Source: Vibrio gelatinilyticus (lineage in GTDB: Bacteria; Pseudomonadota; Gammaproteobacteria; Enterobacterales; Vibrionaceae). From it: 64,000 bases of DNA. The stretch is from positions 390,149 through 454,148 of the forward strand of contig NZ_JAJNNZ010000003.1 in the NCBI RefSeq assembly GCF_022836845.1, read 5' to 3'. Positions within the stretch are counted from its first letter, which is position 1, and each line of letters starts with the position of its first letter. Below, in pieces: positions 35,290 to 44,035 of the stretch. The notes under the pieces are model-generated. The model saw nothing but the letters and a program-made list of their open reading frames with translations. It did not search any database and had not been told where the DNA came from. A program made the position numbers and the translations under genes.

Positions 35290-35462
35290 ACTTAAAACAA
35301 AGACTAAGAGAAGTTCGTAGAAGCGCGAGAGCTAACCTTTCTGATAGTCAGAAAATTGATATTAAAAATCTCTATGAGCAAGGCTATAGCATAAAAGTTC
35401 TCTGTATTTTTTTAGGTTGTAATTACGAAGAGTTTAAGCAACTCATTAGGGCAACGCAGTGA
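35286..35462 (+). CDS. Small HTH-like protein (58 aa), second of the trio
   Basis: A 58-residue basic protein. The N-terminal part is arginine-rich (LKQRLREVRRSARANLSD); the C-terminal half (KIDIKNLYEQGYSIKVLCIF, then CNYEEFKQLI) reads like a helix-turn-helix of the resolvase/homeodomain type. It begins in an ATGA overlap with the 108-residue gene and its TGA overlaps the GTG of the next (GTGA at 35459-35462). No close family comes to mind. Confidence 0.5.
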   Translation: MNLKQRLREVRRSARANLSDSQKIDIKNLYEQGYSIKVLCIFLGCNYEEFKQLIRATQ

Positions 35463-35572
35463 GGCTTCTTTTTTGGTATTTGGTTGGATTGGCTTCATGG
35501 TTAGTCATTTTTAACTCTTTGGCCGCAGGAGAGTCTCTCCAGTTTGAACCTCCGGAAACTATTCGCCAGTAA
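35459..35572 (+). CDS. Tiny exported or membrane peptide (37 aa), third of the trio
   Basis: A GTG-started frame encoding one hydrophobic segment (RLLFWYLVGLASWLVIFNSL) followed by AAGESLQFEPPETIRQ. It looks like a signal peptide with a short mature peptide, or a single-span membrane peptide. The GTGA overlap with the preceding gene is the main evidence for translation. Confidence 0.4.
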   Translation: MRLLFWYLVGLASWLVIFNSLAAGESLQFEPPETIRQ

Positions 35573-35634
35573 CGAATATGTGAAATAAGGGGAAATTGGT
35601 GGAGGGTTCAGAACAGCTTAAGTAGATTGAAACG

Positions 35635-35676
35635 CTCTTGCCATTTGGCCGCTGTGCAATACCACCTTGGCAAGAG
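35635..35676. terminator. Hairpin downstream of the membrane protein gene
   Basis: A 9-bp perfect stem (35635-35643 with 35668-35676) around a 24-base loop, lying between converging transcripts. Neither side has a strong T-run, so termination is only possible. Confidence 0.3.
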
Positions 35677-35692
35677 TTTGTTCATTTCATCT

Positions 35693-36415
35693 TTATTCCT
35701 GATGCTCTATTACTCTTAGTACGTAGTCTGTTATCCATGCCGTGCCGAGCAAGCACAACCACACCACAAACACTGGGTTAGCAACTTGAATATTGGGTGA
35801 AACCATCAAAGTGGCAAACGCTATTGTGGGTAACGACCAGCAGAGCAGTTTTCGCCATGGGTAATCGTTAAGCCGAGATAAAGTTTCGATAGAGGTGATA
35901 ATGGCAGTAAGACATAAAGCGAGCACAATGGTGTATGGCAGCTTTAAAAACCATAGTGGTATGAGTAACCCTAGGCACCACCAGTTGTAATGTTTAGAAA
36001 CCTTATAATGTTGCAAAGCGTACCAAGTTGCTATAGCGGCCATTGTTTGGATGATCGTCATAGCGGCGCTGCCAGCTAACGTTCCATTTAATTGCGTCAT
36101 AATGATGCCTATCTGCAACGCGGCCATAACAACAAAAATCAAAATCTTGGCGTTAACACTAGATCGCTTGGAAAACGCGACCATCATCATTGGCAGTATC
36201 ATCCAGGCTGCCACAGACAGTTCTACCGATTGAAGCGGCAACGTAAATCCATAAACGATCAACGCAGCGAATAACATCACGCCCGCGACACCCCGTTTGG
36301 GAAGTATCCACAAGGCTGGGATAAGTAGAGCGAGTGGCGAGACATGACCCTGGCTAAGGCTTATGACTTGTGCACTGATGACCACTAACAGCGCGGTTAT
36401 TAAGAATTGAAGCAT
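35693..36415 (-). CDS. Multi-pass membrane protein of unknown function (240 aa)
   Basis: An integral membrane protein with about seven to eight hydrophobic helices separated by very short loops, starting LQFLITALLVVISAQVISLS. No transporter motif is recognisable. The overall look is of a small conserved Vibrio membrane protein, related in size to permease-like DUFs. The ATG at 36415 is preferred; a TTG at 36424 lies closer to an AGAGA and would add three residues. It is separated from the DUF3360 gene by a hairpin. Confidence 0.65.
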   Translation of the reverse strand: MLQFLITALLVVISAQVISLSQGHVSPLALLIPALWILPKRGVAGVMLFAALIVYGFTLPLQSVELSVAAWMILPMMMVAFSKRSSVNAKILIFVVMAALQIGIIMTQLNGTLAGSAAMTIIQTMAAIATWYALQHYKVSKHYNWWCLGLLIPLWFLKLPYTIVLALCLTAIITSIETLSRLNDYPWRKLLCWSLPTIAFATLMVSPNIQVANPVFVVWLCLLGTAWITDYVLRVIEHQE

Positions 36416-36527
36416 TGAAAACAAAGCGATCTCTTCTTGTTATTGCTGATTGTTTGATGAGTTGATGCACCTGTATAATTGTGCAAATTCAATCAAATTA
36501 AGCACACCGTTGATACGGAGGCTTTGG

Positions 36528-36556
36528 TAAGCCAGCACCTGTTTTGTGCTGGCTTA
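36528..36556 (-). terminator. Hairpin terminator after the DUF3360 gene
   Basis: An 11-bp perfect stem (36528-36538 with 36546-36556) with a 7-base loop lies 13 bases beyond the leftward stop codon. There is no long T-run on either strand, but stem strength and place support termination. Confidence 0.55.
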
Positions 36557-36569
36557 TCTCTATATAGAC

Positions 36570-38030
36570 TTAGTTACCGATCAGTGCTGGGATCCCCGGA
36601 AGTTGCCCAACCATCGCCAATGAACCGATACAGATTACAAAGGCGAGACCTGGTATTAAATACTTGTCTTTCTTCGAAAGTGTTTTTGCACGCTCATGAT
36701 CACCAATCAGTCCCATATTATCGAGGAGCATAGTGGTTGCCCAACCAAAGACTGGGTTAACAAATGCACACGCGAAAATACAGATACCCGCGCTCAATGA
36801 ATCTTTGTGTTTATGAATCATTTGCATTCCCGCCTCAAGTAAAGGAAGGAATACACCGACAATAAGCGCCACACGTAGTACAGGCTCCCACATTGCAAGA
36901 TCCATTGGGTAGCCGATGACAGAAGCCGCTACACACATTAAACCGGTAAGCAAAGCACCACCAGGGATAGGGCGTTTAGCGATTGCTGCAGGGATCATGT
37001 AAGTCCCCCAAGATGAAGCTAAGTTACCACCGCCTAGCAAAGCACCAACACCTTGTCGTACTGAAGCACCAACCATAGTGTCATCAACGTCCATCAAGAC
37101 GCCTTTCGCTTCTTTCGGGTAGTTAAGCTCCTGGAAAACGCGATGGCCTAAATAGTCTGGCGACCACATTGCAACAGCGAGGATAGCGAAAGGAATAACG
37201 GCAACAAAATGCTCTAGATTAGGCCAGCCAAGTTTCCAACCTGTGTCTTCACCCCACCAGTAAAATGGGCTAAAGTGAGGAAGTCCCGGCTCTGTTGTAA
37301 ACGAGAAATCTGCGCCTAATGCGTACGCAACAATACCAGCAAGTGCTGAGCAAAGCGGAATAGCAAGCCAGCGTTTATTCACCTTGGCTAGATATGCGTA
37401 CACCATTACTGTAACGCCGATGACGGCAAAAGAGATATAACCCTGGTCGGTCCCTGAGGCCCAGGCTTCTGTTTTGTTGATTTGACTGATCAAGCCAACA
37501 GCGCCCAAATAAATAAGCAGTCCACCCCGAACGCCAACTCCGGTTAAGGTCATTAACTTAGAACCGCCCTTGGTATAGGCGAGAATCATACCAAAGACAC
37601 ACACCATTAAACCGAGTGCGAGTGGGTGCCCTCCAGCTGCTGCTATTAAGGGGATCAGTGGGATCATTGGACCGTGCGTGCCGGCCAGGTTAGCGTTTGG
37701 ATTTAAAATTGCAGAGAATAAAATTACAAACAGAGCGCCAGCGATGAGCAACTCGTAGCGAACGTTTTCAGCAACAAATTCGGATGATAAGCCAAACTGT
37801 GCTGCAAATGCGGCAACCATTGCGGTTACCATAACAACTTTGCCAATGGTGGCGGCGAGCGCGGGTACCCAGTCTTCAATTTCGATGCTGTAGTCACGGG
37901 AAGGTAGGTGGATCCCCCAGCGTTTGAAGTTCATGATGGTTAAGTCGTGATTCAGAAACTCTTCGCGACTATCAAACTCTTGCGCCTTACGGCGCATATC
38001 TCTATAAAATGTCTTATTTTTCTTAGACAT
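36570..38030 (-). CDS. DUF3360-family transporter-like membrane protein
   Basis: Inner-membrane protein of 486 residues belonging to the DUF3360 family, related in layout to the nucleobase/sulfate (NAT/SulP) permeases. After a 70-residue polar N-terminus there are about 12-14 membrane helices. NPNANLAGTHGPMIPLIPLI resembles the substrate-binding loop of NAT carriers, and GALLGGGNLASSWGTYMIP lies in the second repeat, consistent with an inverted-repeat transporter. The ATG at 38030 has AGGGAAA upstream; a longer frame to 38081 enters the leader. The leader contains an intrinsic terminator and further hairpins, suggesting RNA-based control. The substrate is unknown. Confidence 0.8.
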   Translation of the reverse strand: MSKKNKTFYRDMRRKAQEFDSREEFLNHDLTIMNFKRWGIHLPSRDYSIEIEDWVPALAATIGKVVMVTAMVAAFAAQFGLSSEFVAENVRYELLIAGALFVILFSAILNPNANLAGTHGPMIPLIPLIAAAGGHPLALGLMVCVFGMILAYTKGGSKLMTLTGVGVRGGLLIYLGAVGLISQINKTEAWASGTDQGYISFAVIGVTVMVYAYLAKVNKRWLAIPLCSALAGIVAYALGADFSFTTEPGLPHFSPFYWWGEDTGWKLGWPNLEHFVAVIPFAILAVAMWSPDYLGHRVFQELNYPKEAKGVLMDVDDTMVGASVRQGVGALLGGGNLASSWGTYMIPAAIAKRPIPGGALLTGLMCVAASVIGYPMDLAMWEPVLRVALIVGVFLPLLEAGMQMIHKHKDSLSAGICIFACAFVNPVFGWATTMLLDNMGLIGDHERAKTLSKKDKYLIPGLAFVICIGSLAMVGQLPGIPALIGN

Positions 38031-38400
38031 AAAGTATTTCCCTATCGGTCGTGAGCGTTGTAAATCTCGGCTACACGTCACTTACACATGGTATACTAGC
38101 CTTCGGCTGGTACGAGGCGACATCCCAGACGCTACCTTGCTCCTTAGTCAACAACCCTAAGAGGACGTGCAGTGGTTTACATTACTCAGTGATGAAAAAG
38201 GAAGGGCCATAGCCCTCCCAATTGAATGCGATTTAGACATCCACCCGATTCTAGGAATTTAAATTGTAACAAATATTGATCTGGGTTAGTTCGTAACTAG
38301 ATGTTTCGTTTAGGGTGATAACTTTGAACCAGCGTGTTAACTAGTGCACAGTTTTTGACTGGAAATTATTTCTTCTACAACGTTGTCGGTGAATAGTGAT
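38031..38400. other. Divergent intergenic region with structured DUF3360 leader
   Basis: This 370-base region separates leftward DUF3360 from the rightward Cache sensor gene. Read leftward it contains, in order, an intrinsic terminator (38195-38219), a stem with a bulged G around 38140-38166, a short GAA-loop hairpin around 38098-38114, and then the DUF3360 start. I could not match it to a riboswitch class I know. Confidence 0.5.
38195..38219 (-). terminator. Intrinsic terminator inside the DUF3360 leader
   Basis: Read leftward, an 8-bp stem (38219-38212 with 38207-38200, one G-U) and 4-base loop are followed by UUUUU (38199-38195). On the opposite strand the same bases give an A-C mismatch and no T-run, so it acts on leftward transcripts. 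It lies 165 bases before the DUF3360 start codon. Confidence 0.65.
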
Positions 38401-40959
38401 ATGAAAATATCTGAACATGCCATGCGAACAGAGCAGCTTTTGGGCATTCGCGGTGAAGATATCCACAAATGGATTGATGGTTTTTTTGATCATAATGGCA
38501 CCGAGCACTCGAGCCGGATGAGCAAGAACCTAGAGTTTGACCCTTACGATCACCGCCGTTTTCGTCACTGTAAAGAAGCGCTTGCCGAAGCGTGTATGGA
38601 GTTTGGTGATCGTTACACCCATCAGCAAATCAAGAATGTCTTCGAAACGCATGTGCGAGACGATTACGATGGTTATTTGCCTTCACGTGTTGATTTCGAA
38701 AATGGTACGTTCACCGCCAAATATCACGATGCGACGCATAGCGAAGCCATGAGCGACGTGCTCGATGCCAGTGAATTTGCCGATTATTTTGAGGGAATAC
38801 GAGCGTCACAAGAAGAAGACTCTCAGCCTCTGAGTAAGTTCAGTTTTCGAATCGTCTTACCGACAGTGGCGGCCATTGCTTTATTCGTGACCTCTATTAT
38901 TTATGTGATTTTGCCTGTGGTCGAAGACTCGATGATGACGCAAAAGCGTCAACTACTACAAGAGCTGACCTCAACCGCTGTGAGTATCGTGGACAGTTAT
39001 GTCGATTTAGAGCAGCGTGGCGTATTAACTAAAGAAGAAGCGCAATCTCGAGCCGTCGCCGAAATCAAAGCCATGCGTTATGGCACTGAAAACAAAGACT
39101 ACTTCTTTATTACTGATATGCACCCCAAAATGGTGATGCACCCGTATCGCAGTGATCTCAAAGGTCAGGATCTTACTCATTATTCAAACGATGAAATGAG
39201 TGATAATCCCTCTGTATTTGTAGAAATTGTCAAATTGGTCAATGCCCAACAACATGGTTTTTTGGAGTACCAATGGCAGTGGAAAGATGTGCCGAGCATT
39301 ACCGCTCCCAAAATGACGTATGTTGAGGGAGTGGAGGAGTGGCAATGGGTTATCGGGACCGGTGTCTATTTTGAAGACGTACAAGCAGGTATCGATCGCC
39401 TGGAAAGTACCCTTTATAGAGTATTCTTTTTCATCACTCTTGGTCTTACCGTGATCATGGGCTACATCATTACACAATCAAGAGCAATAGACGTACGTAA
39501 AAAACGAGCCGAGTTAGCATTACATGAAGCAAAGGATCGCTATCGAGCTCTGGTTGAATCATCTAATGAAGGCTATATCCTAGAAGCTGATGGGAAAATC
39601 ATTTTTTCGAACAGCCGTCTTCATCAATTGCTGGGCTACACCGATTCCGAATTGAAGTCTCATTCGATTTGGAAAGAGTTGTTTTCTGACAATCCGCAAA
39701 ATACTCAAGTCTTACATCACTTGTTGAAATTGTTTAGTCATGACGCGGAGCCAGGTGAGTTCGAAGCTCAGATACAAACCAAAAGCGGTAAGCCCATCGA
39801 TATTTTGCTTAGCACCTCTAAGATCTTTCTGTCTGAGAAGCTTGGCCACGTGGTTTCATTTCGGCCTATCGTTCGCAAAATATATGGAACAAGCTTTGGG
39901 CCTGTTAATCAAATCACCAACTACCAAAAGGTAAGTGGCAATATTGTTCAAGAGATAGAGCAAGGAGATAGCCATGGTCAGGTTGTTGAATCTCTAAACC
40001 AACTGCCAGAATTGATTCGAGAGATGATCGAAGTAGGTACGCGGCCCGATTACCTACGTCGCCTGATAGGCTCAACCTATGACGCCGCTATTTGCCGTTT
40101 CATCGAATTAACCATTCAAGATATCGGTGAGCCACCTGTGCCTTTTTCGTTCATTTCATTTGGCAGTAATGCTCGCCACGACATGACCCTGTTTTCGGAT
40201 CAAGATAATGCGATAGTGTTCGAAACCCCAGAAGATGGCGACCTGAAATCTATTCGACGCTATTTTCTGCACTTGGCTGAAAAAGTCTGCGCAATGCTCA
40301 ATCAAGCGGGGTATAGCTATTGCGATGGCTTTATCATGGCATCGAATCATCAGTGGTGTCTGAGCCAAAAAGAGTGGAAAGACAACTTTGCACATTGGAT
40401 CAAGCAAGCCTCACCTGAGTCAATTCTAGAGCTAAACGTGTTTTTCGACATTCGCTCGACTTATGGAGATTCGAGTTTGGTGGATGGAATACAATCTTAC
40501 ATACAGCGTTTACTGGACAAACACCCTGAGTTTTTGCCTATCTACGCACAGCATTGTCTTTCTTATGATGTCCCTTTAAATTCGGATCTAGAGATAGAGA
40601 CAGAACCGTACGACGGCAAAGCATCACTTAACCTGAAAGACTGCCTAAGACCAATGGAAATCTTCTGCCGAATTTACGCCCTTAAGCATGATATCCGCGA
40701 AGTGAACACAATGACTCGATTGAAAAGCTTGTTGTTTTACAAGGAAATTGACGCTGAGATGTGCAGAGAGCTGACCTATATCTTTGATCACATCTGGCAC
40801 TTGCGCTTCATGAATCAACTTATTGAATATACGGATTTAAGAAAGGTGAATGACGTGCTGGCGATTAACGACCTCACGTCTTTAGAGCAAGAGAACCTTA
40901 TAAATGTGTTACGACGGATCTCATTACTGCATGAGAAGGTCACACAGGACTACCTCTAG
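38401..40959 (+). CDS. Cache-PAS sensor protein with DUF294-type nucleotidyltransferase domain
   Basis: A 852-residue protein with unusual architecture. Residues 1-140 are a polar cytoplasmic region. A membrane helix (about 153-175) leads to a periplasmic single-Cache domain (about 180-320: NKDYFFITDMHPKMVMHPYR, WVIGTGVYFED) and a second helix (about 337-358). A PAS domain follows (about 372-490: YRALVESSNEGYILEADGKI). The C-terminal DUF294/GlnD-like nucleotidyltransferase has SFGSNARHDMTLFSDQDNA near 587-604 with Asp600 and Asp602 as likely metal ligands, and a helical substrate-binding tail. An external small molecule may thus control a nucleotidyl-transfer reaction. The ATG at 38401 is chosen; a TTG at 38383 is also in frame. 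It is divergent from DUF3360. Confidence 0.82.
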   Translation: MKISEHAMRTEQLLGIRGEDIHKWIDGFFDHNGTEHSSRMSKNLEFDPYDHRRFRHCKEALAEACMEFGDRYTHQQIKNVFETHVRDDYDGYLPSRVDFENGTFTAKYHDATHSEAMSDVLDASEFADYFEGIRASQEEDSQPLSKFSFRIVLPTVAAIALFVTSIIYVILPVVEDSMMTQKRQLLQELTSTAVSIVDSYVDLEQRGVLTKEEAQSRAVAEIKAMRYGTENKDYFFITDMHPKMVMHPYRSDLKGQDLTHYSNDEMSDNPSVFVEIVKLVNAQQHGFLEYQWQWKDVPSITAPKMTYVEGVEEWQWVIGTGVYFEDVQAGIDRLESTLYRVFFFITLGLTVIMGYIITQSRAIDVRKKRAELALHEAKDRYRALVESSNEGYILEADGKIIFSNSRLHQLLGYTDSELKSHSIWKELFSDNPQNTQVLHHLLKLFSHDAEPGEFEAQIQTKSGKPIDILLSTSKIFLSEKLGHVVSFRPIVRKIYGTSFGPVNQITNYQKVSGNIVQEIEQGDSHGQVVESLNQLPELIREMIEVGTRPDYLRRLIGSTYDAAICRFIELTIQDIGEPPVPFSFISFGSNARHDMTLFSDQDNAIVFETPEDGDLKSIRRYFLHLAEKVCAMLNQAGYSYCDGFIMASNHQWCLSQKEWKDNFAHWIKQASPESILELNVFFDIRSTYGDSSLVDGIQSYIQRLLDKHPEFLPIYAQHCLSYDVPLNSDLEIETEPYDGKASLNLKDCLRPMEIFCRIYALKHDIREVNTMTRLKSLLFYKEIDAEMCRELTYIFDHIWHLRFMNQLIEYTDLRKVNDVLAINDLTSLEQENLINVLRRISLLHEKVTQDYL

Positions 40960-41016
40960 ATAAGGAGGGCCTATTTAACGGATTCCAATAGGTTAAAATG
41001 CCGAAATTGCGATATA

Positions 41017-41032
41017 CTGTATATATGAACAG
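41017..41032 (+). promoter_or_regulatory. LexA (SOS) box
   Basis: CTGT (41017-41020), eight bases ATATATGA, ACAG (41029-41032): an exact match to the gammaproteobacterial LexA core CTGT-N8-ACAG with the AT-rich centre expected of it. A TATACT -10-like element at 41013-41018 overlaps it. The next gene starts at 41050. Confidence 0.65.
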
Positions 41033-41049
41033 CTTTTTTGGTTTTGGTG

Positions 41050-41430
41050 ATGTTTCAATCAATTCATGTTCGTGTCGGGTATAGTATTTTTAAGATGAGT
41101 GCGCTCGGACCAATCGGATCGAACATTAAGAACAAGGGACAGATCGATGCACTTTTGAAGCATGGAAACCGTTTTAGTGCTCCGTTCGGCGGGTTTATCG
41201 ATGCACAAAATGTCATTGGATTAAGGCGTGTGAAACTGCTCGATGTACAGTACCTTTGTAGCGATAGTAATGGCGATGAAATCGAATATTCGATTCCAAA
41301 AAATCATTATGTGGTAGGGGCTTATATAGAGAAACAGCTTTGCATACTGCTATTTTTAGGTAGTGTCAGACACTACCTAATGAAAGACGCCGATCAAGAC
41401 GAAAAGAATAATGTTTATGGCTTATTTTGA
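41050..41430 (+). CDS. Hypothetical protein under a LexA-type box (126 aa)
   Basis: I do not recognise this protein. It is soluble, with a glycine-rich early part (SALGPIGSNIKNKGQIDALL, FSAPFGGFIDAQN) and a beta-rich middle (RRVKLLDVQYLCSDSNGDEI), and ends KDADQDEKNNVYGLF. Start choice is uncertain: ATG 41050 is used; TTG 41038 and ATG 41095 are alternatives, none with a strong ribosome-binding site. The CTGT-N8-ACAG box 18 bases upstream suggests induction by DNA damage. It is monocistronic, convergent with manA. Confidence 0.55.
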   Translation: MFQSIHVRVGYSIFKMSALGPIGSNIKNKGQIDALLKHGNRFSAPFGGFIDAQNVIGLRRVKLLDVQYLCSDSNGDEIEYSIPKNHYVVGAYIEKQLCILLFLGSVRHYLMKDADQDEKNNVYGLF

Positions 41431-41478
41431 ACTCGTTGTGCCGTTGAACTTTGTTTTTAGCCTCGTTTGTAAAATAAT

Positions 41479-42666
41479 CTAGTTGTAAGCCCTAGCAAGC
41501 ACACCGTTCCCCTGGTATTGATAAGAGTGAGAGCTGTAACTGATAAAGACAGACTCTCCGGCTTTTAACGAAAGTTGTCTATCGTCGACGGTAACGGTCG
41601 CGCGACCTTCGATGCAGAAGAGTATTTCTGCACTTCGTAAAAACTGAGACTGGTTCTTATCTGTGGCTGACAAAATATCGAAGCCGAAGTCATCGACAGG
41701 AATGGGATAACTCAATCGACCTTCTTTTAATATGGGGGAAAGTTTGATGTTGTCTGGGTCTATGGGGGTGAATTTGGTGTTGTTGATCAGTTCGGGAACA
41801 TCGATGTACTTCGATGTGAGGCCAGCACGTAACACATTGTCAGAACTCGCCATGATCTCTAACCCTGTCCCTTTCACATAGGCATGAGGGGTTTCGGAAT
41901 GAAGGAACATCGCCTCACCCGGAGCCAATTCAATGGTATTGAGCATAAAGGGTGCAAATAACCCAATATCATCTTTATAATGCTGCGTGAACTCAATACT
42001 GTACTGCATCGCATCCCTTGCCATTGAAGTCTTGGCTGGTTTTTTCTGTGCCTGGTAAAGCTCTGATAGTGCCGCCTCTTTACGTTTCCCTTGTAGAGAC
42101 ATAATCGCGCTAAAAAATGTTTTCAACCCATGGGTATTGAGTTGGTCTTTCAAGGCTGCAACTTCCCCTGCCAACGTATCAATTTGTGCTTGCTCGAACA
42201 AGGCAATAATGTCGTCAATAGGCCTAAAACCATTCATTGCTTTGTAGAAAGTGAGGGCGTAAACCATCTCCGGTTTGTGGTTAGCATCTTTGTAATTTCG
42301 GTTTGCCGCTTGTATTGGAATGCCTTGTTTGTTTTCACGCTCAAATCCCTTTTGAGCTTTCTCTTTACAAGGGTGAACCTGAATAGATAAGGGTGACTCT
42401 GCCGCAAGTACTTTCAATAGAAAGGGCAATTCACCAAAGCGGAATGTTGTATAAGAACCAAACATCGCGTTATTGTCTTGAGAAATGACATCAGAGAGCA
42501 GTTCACCGGTTTCGGCTACTTTTGAGCACCCATTTGGATGAGCACCCATCCAAAGCTCTGCTTGAGGTTCGTGTTTGGCATTACGAACCCCAAACAAGTC
42601 TGAGATAGATTTCTTACTGCCCCAAGAATAATTCTGAATTACGTTTTTTAGTTTAAATAGTGGCAT
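41479..42666 (-). CDS. manA: Mannose-6-phosphate isomerase, class I
   Basis: Zinc-dependent isomerase interconverting mannose 6-phosphate and fructose 6-phosphate, serving mannose use and GDP-mannose supply. The 395-residue protein is the usual size. NYSWGSKKSISDLFG opens it. The zinc ligands fall in LSIQVHPCKEKA and NHKPEMVYAL, with the later SETPHAYVKGTGLEIMASSD histidine. The C-terminal cupin is complete. It is monocistronic and leftward, with a 370-base gap to the LacI-type gene. A manA copy next to a LacI regulator suggests a sugar-utilisation setting, but no mannose transporter is adjacent. Confidence 0.95.
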   Translation of the reverse strand: MPLFKLKNVIQNYSWGSKKSISDLFGVRNAKHEPQAELWMGAHPNGCSKVAETGELLSDVISQDNNAMFGSYTTFRFGELPFLLKVLAAESPLSIQVHPCKEKAQKGFERENKQGIPIQAANRNYKDANHKPEMVYALTFYKAMNGFRPIDDIIALFEQAQIDTLAGEVAALKDQLNTHGLKTFFSAIMSLQGKRKEAALSELYQAQKKPAKTSMARDAMQYSIEFTQHYKDDIGLFAPFMLNTIELAPGEAMFLHSETPHAYVKGTGLEIMASSDNVLRAGLTSKYIDVPELINNTKFTPIDPDNIKLSPILKEGRLSYPIPVDDFGFDILSATDKNQSQFLRSAEILFCIEGRATVTVDDRQLSLKAGESVFISYSSHSYQYQGNGVLARAYN

Positions 42667-43036
42667 ACAACAATCAATCCAATTAGAGACACCATAGTGA
42701 AACTAGGCTTGGTCAATGCACCTAAGTATTTCAGTATAGTATTGTGTGTTTTCTCAGTTAATATTAGGAAAAAACGCGATAATTGACGAATGGGTTAACA
42801 TGATTAATCACAAATTTTGAGAGAGTAGATTCAGTAATGGTGGGGGAATTCAAGAATTTAATTATCATAATTGATATAAATCAGGTTAAGCGTTTAACCT
42901 GATATCAAGAAAGTGAAAAGTCGAGAAACATGAGCGCTAAATGCCGCGCAGCCTAATGCCTTTTTGGGGAGCTATGAACAGAAAACTGCGGCGTGTAGTA
43001 ACTTTGCTGTTCACTCGCTTTACACGCTGAGATCGG
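42667..43036. other. Non-coding stretch between manA and the LacI gene
   Basis: 370 AT-rich bases without a credible reading frame. They must hold the manA promoter and the end of the LacI-family transcript. The one notable structure is a 10-bp inverted repeat at 42880-42903. Confidence 0.5.
42880..42903. repeat. 10-bp inverted repeat between manA and the LacI gene
   Basis: ATCAGGTTAA (42880-42889), GCGT, TTAACCTGAT (42894-42903): perfect arms, with partial outer symmetry (TTGATAT/ATATCAA). No T-run follows on either strand. It could be an operator of the manA promoter or a terminator of the leftward LacI gene. Confidence 0.4.
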
Positions 43037-44035
43037 TTAAAGGGTTGATTCTCGCACAATCAGTTTAGGTGACAGGATCACTTTTTTTGGGGGCGATGGG
43101 GCACCTTTCATGCGAGAGGTCAAAAGCTCACCCGCGACTCGGCCGATTTCTCGCGCGGGCACAGAGACAGTCGTTAGAGACGGAGAAGAGTCGACAGCTT
43201 CAGGAACATCATCAAAGCCAATAACCGCAACTTGCTTCCCGACCTGAAGTCCCAAGTCTTGTAGGGCTCGAATCACACCCAGTGCAACGATATCTTGATA
43301 GCCAATAATAGCGGTTATTTCAGGGAAGCGCTCCAGCAGTCGCTTGGTGGCGGCCGTTCCTTCTTTTCTAGATGCCTTACAAGGTGAGATATACTCTTGG
43401 CGGATGGGCAAATCGTATTCAATTAACTTTGAAATATAGCCGCTCAACCGCAATGAGCGAACGTGAGAATGCGGTTGCCCCCCAACAAAAGCAATATGCT
43501 TATGACCTTGCTTTATTAGGTAGTCCATCGCCAATTGCACACCAGCGACATTGTCTATTCCTACAAAGTCAAAATCATCATTGAGTGGTCGAACTGCGCA
43601 GATGATTGGGAAACCGCGTTTTTGAATTGTTCGCAAATGGTCAATGTCAGTATCTTTCGTTGGACATAACACCATACCGCCTGCATTTTGACTAAGAAGA
43701 GATTCAATAAACTCTTGCTGACGTATGACATTTTCTTCGGCATTTGCCAGAAACAGTAGCGATTTTTGATTTTCCAGATAATGACTTAATCCAGTGATCA
43801 TATCGGCATAAAACGGATTATTTAGGTCGTGTATCAATAGACCAACTAGGTTAGTTCGTTTATGACGGAGATTGGCCGCTGCCTGATTGTAGACGTATCC
43901 TAATTCATCAACCGCTTTAAGGACTCGATCTCTCGTTCGTTGTGAAATTCTACCTTTGTTGGTGAGAACCATAGAAACGGTTGCCGTAGAAACGCCACAG
44001 TGTTTTGCCAAATCTGAGATGGTGATATTGGACAC
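43037..44035 (-). CDS. LacI-family transcriptional regulator
   Basis: Repressor-type regulator of 332 residues. The helix-turn-helix (TISDLAKHCGVSTATVSMVL) and hinge helix (YNQAAANLRHKRTNLVG) are followed by a periplasmic-binding-like effector domain with NPFYADMITGLSHYL and VAVIGFDDVPEA. It is nearest in style to MalI and related sugar regulators. I place the start at the GTG 44035 because AGAGG lies six bases upstream and the HTH begins right after; an ATG at 44080 would add 15 unlikely residues. Neighbouring manA may be a target; the sugar ABC importer at 59.5-64 kb is another candidate. Both are inference. Confidence 0.88.
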   Translation of the reverse strand: MSNITISDLAKHCGVSTATVSMVLTNKGRISQRTRDRVLKAVDELGYVYNQAAANLRHKRTNLVGLLIHDLNNPFYADMITGLSHYLENQKSLLFLANAEENVIRQQEFIESLLSQNAGGMVLCPTKDTDIDHLRTIQKRGFPIICAVRPLNDDFDFVGIDNVAGVQLAMDYLIKQGHKHIAFVGGQPHSHVRSLRLSGYISKLIEYDLPIRQEYISPCKASRKEGTAATKRLLERFPEITAIIGYQDIVALGVIRALQDLGLQVGKQVAVIGFDDVPEAVDSSPSLTTVSVPAREIGRVAGELLTSRMKGAPSPPKKVILSPKLIVRESTL

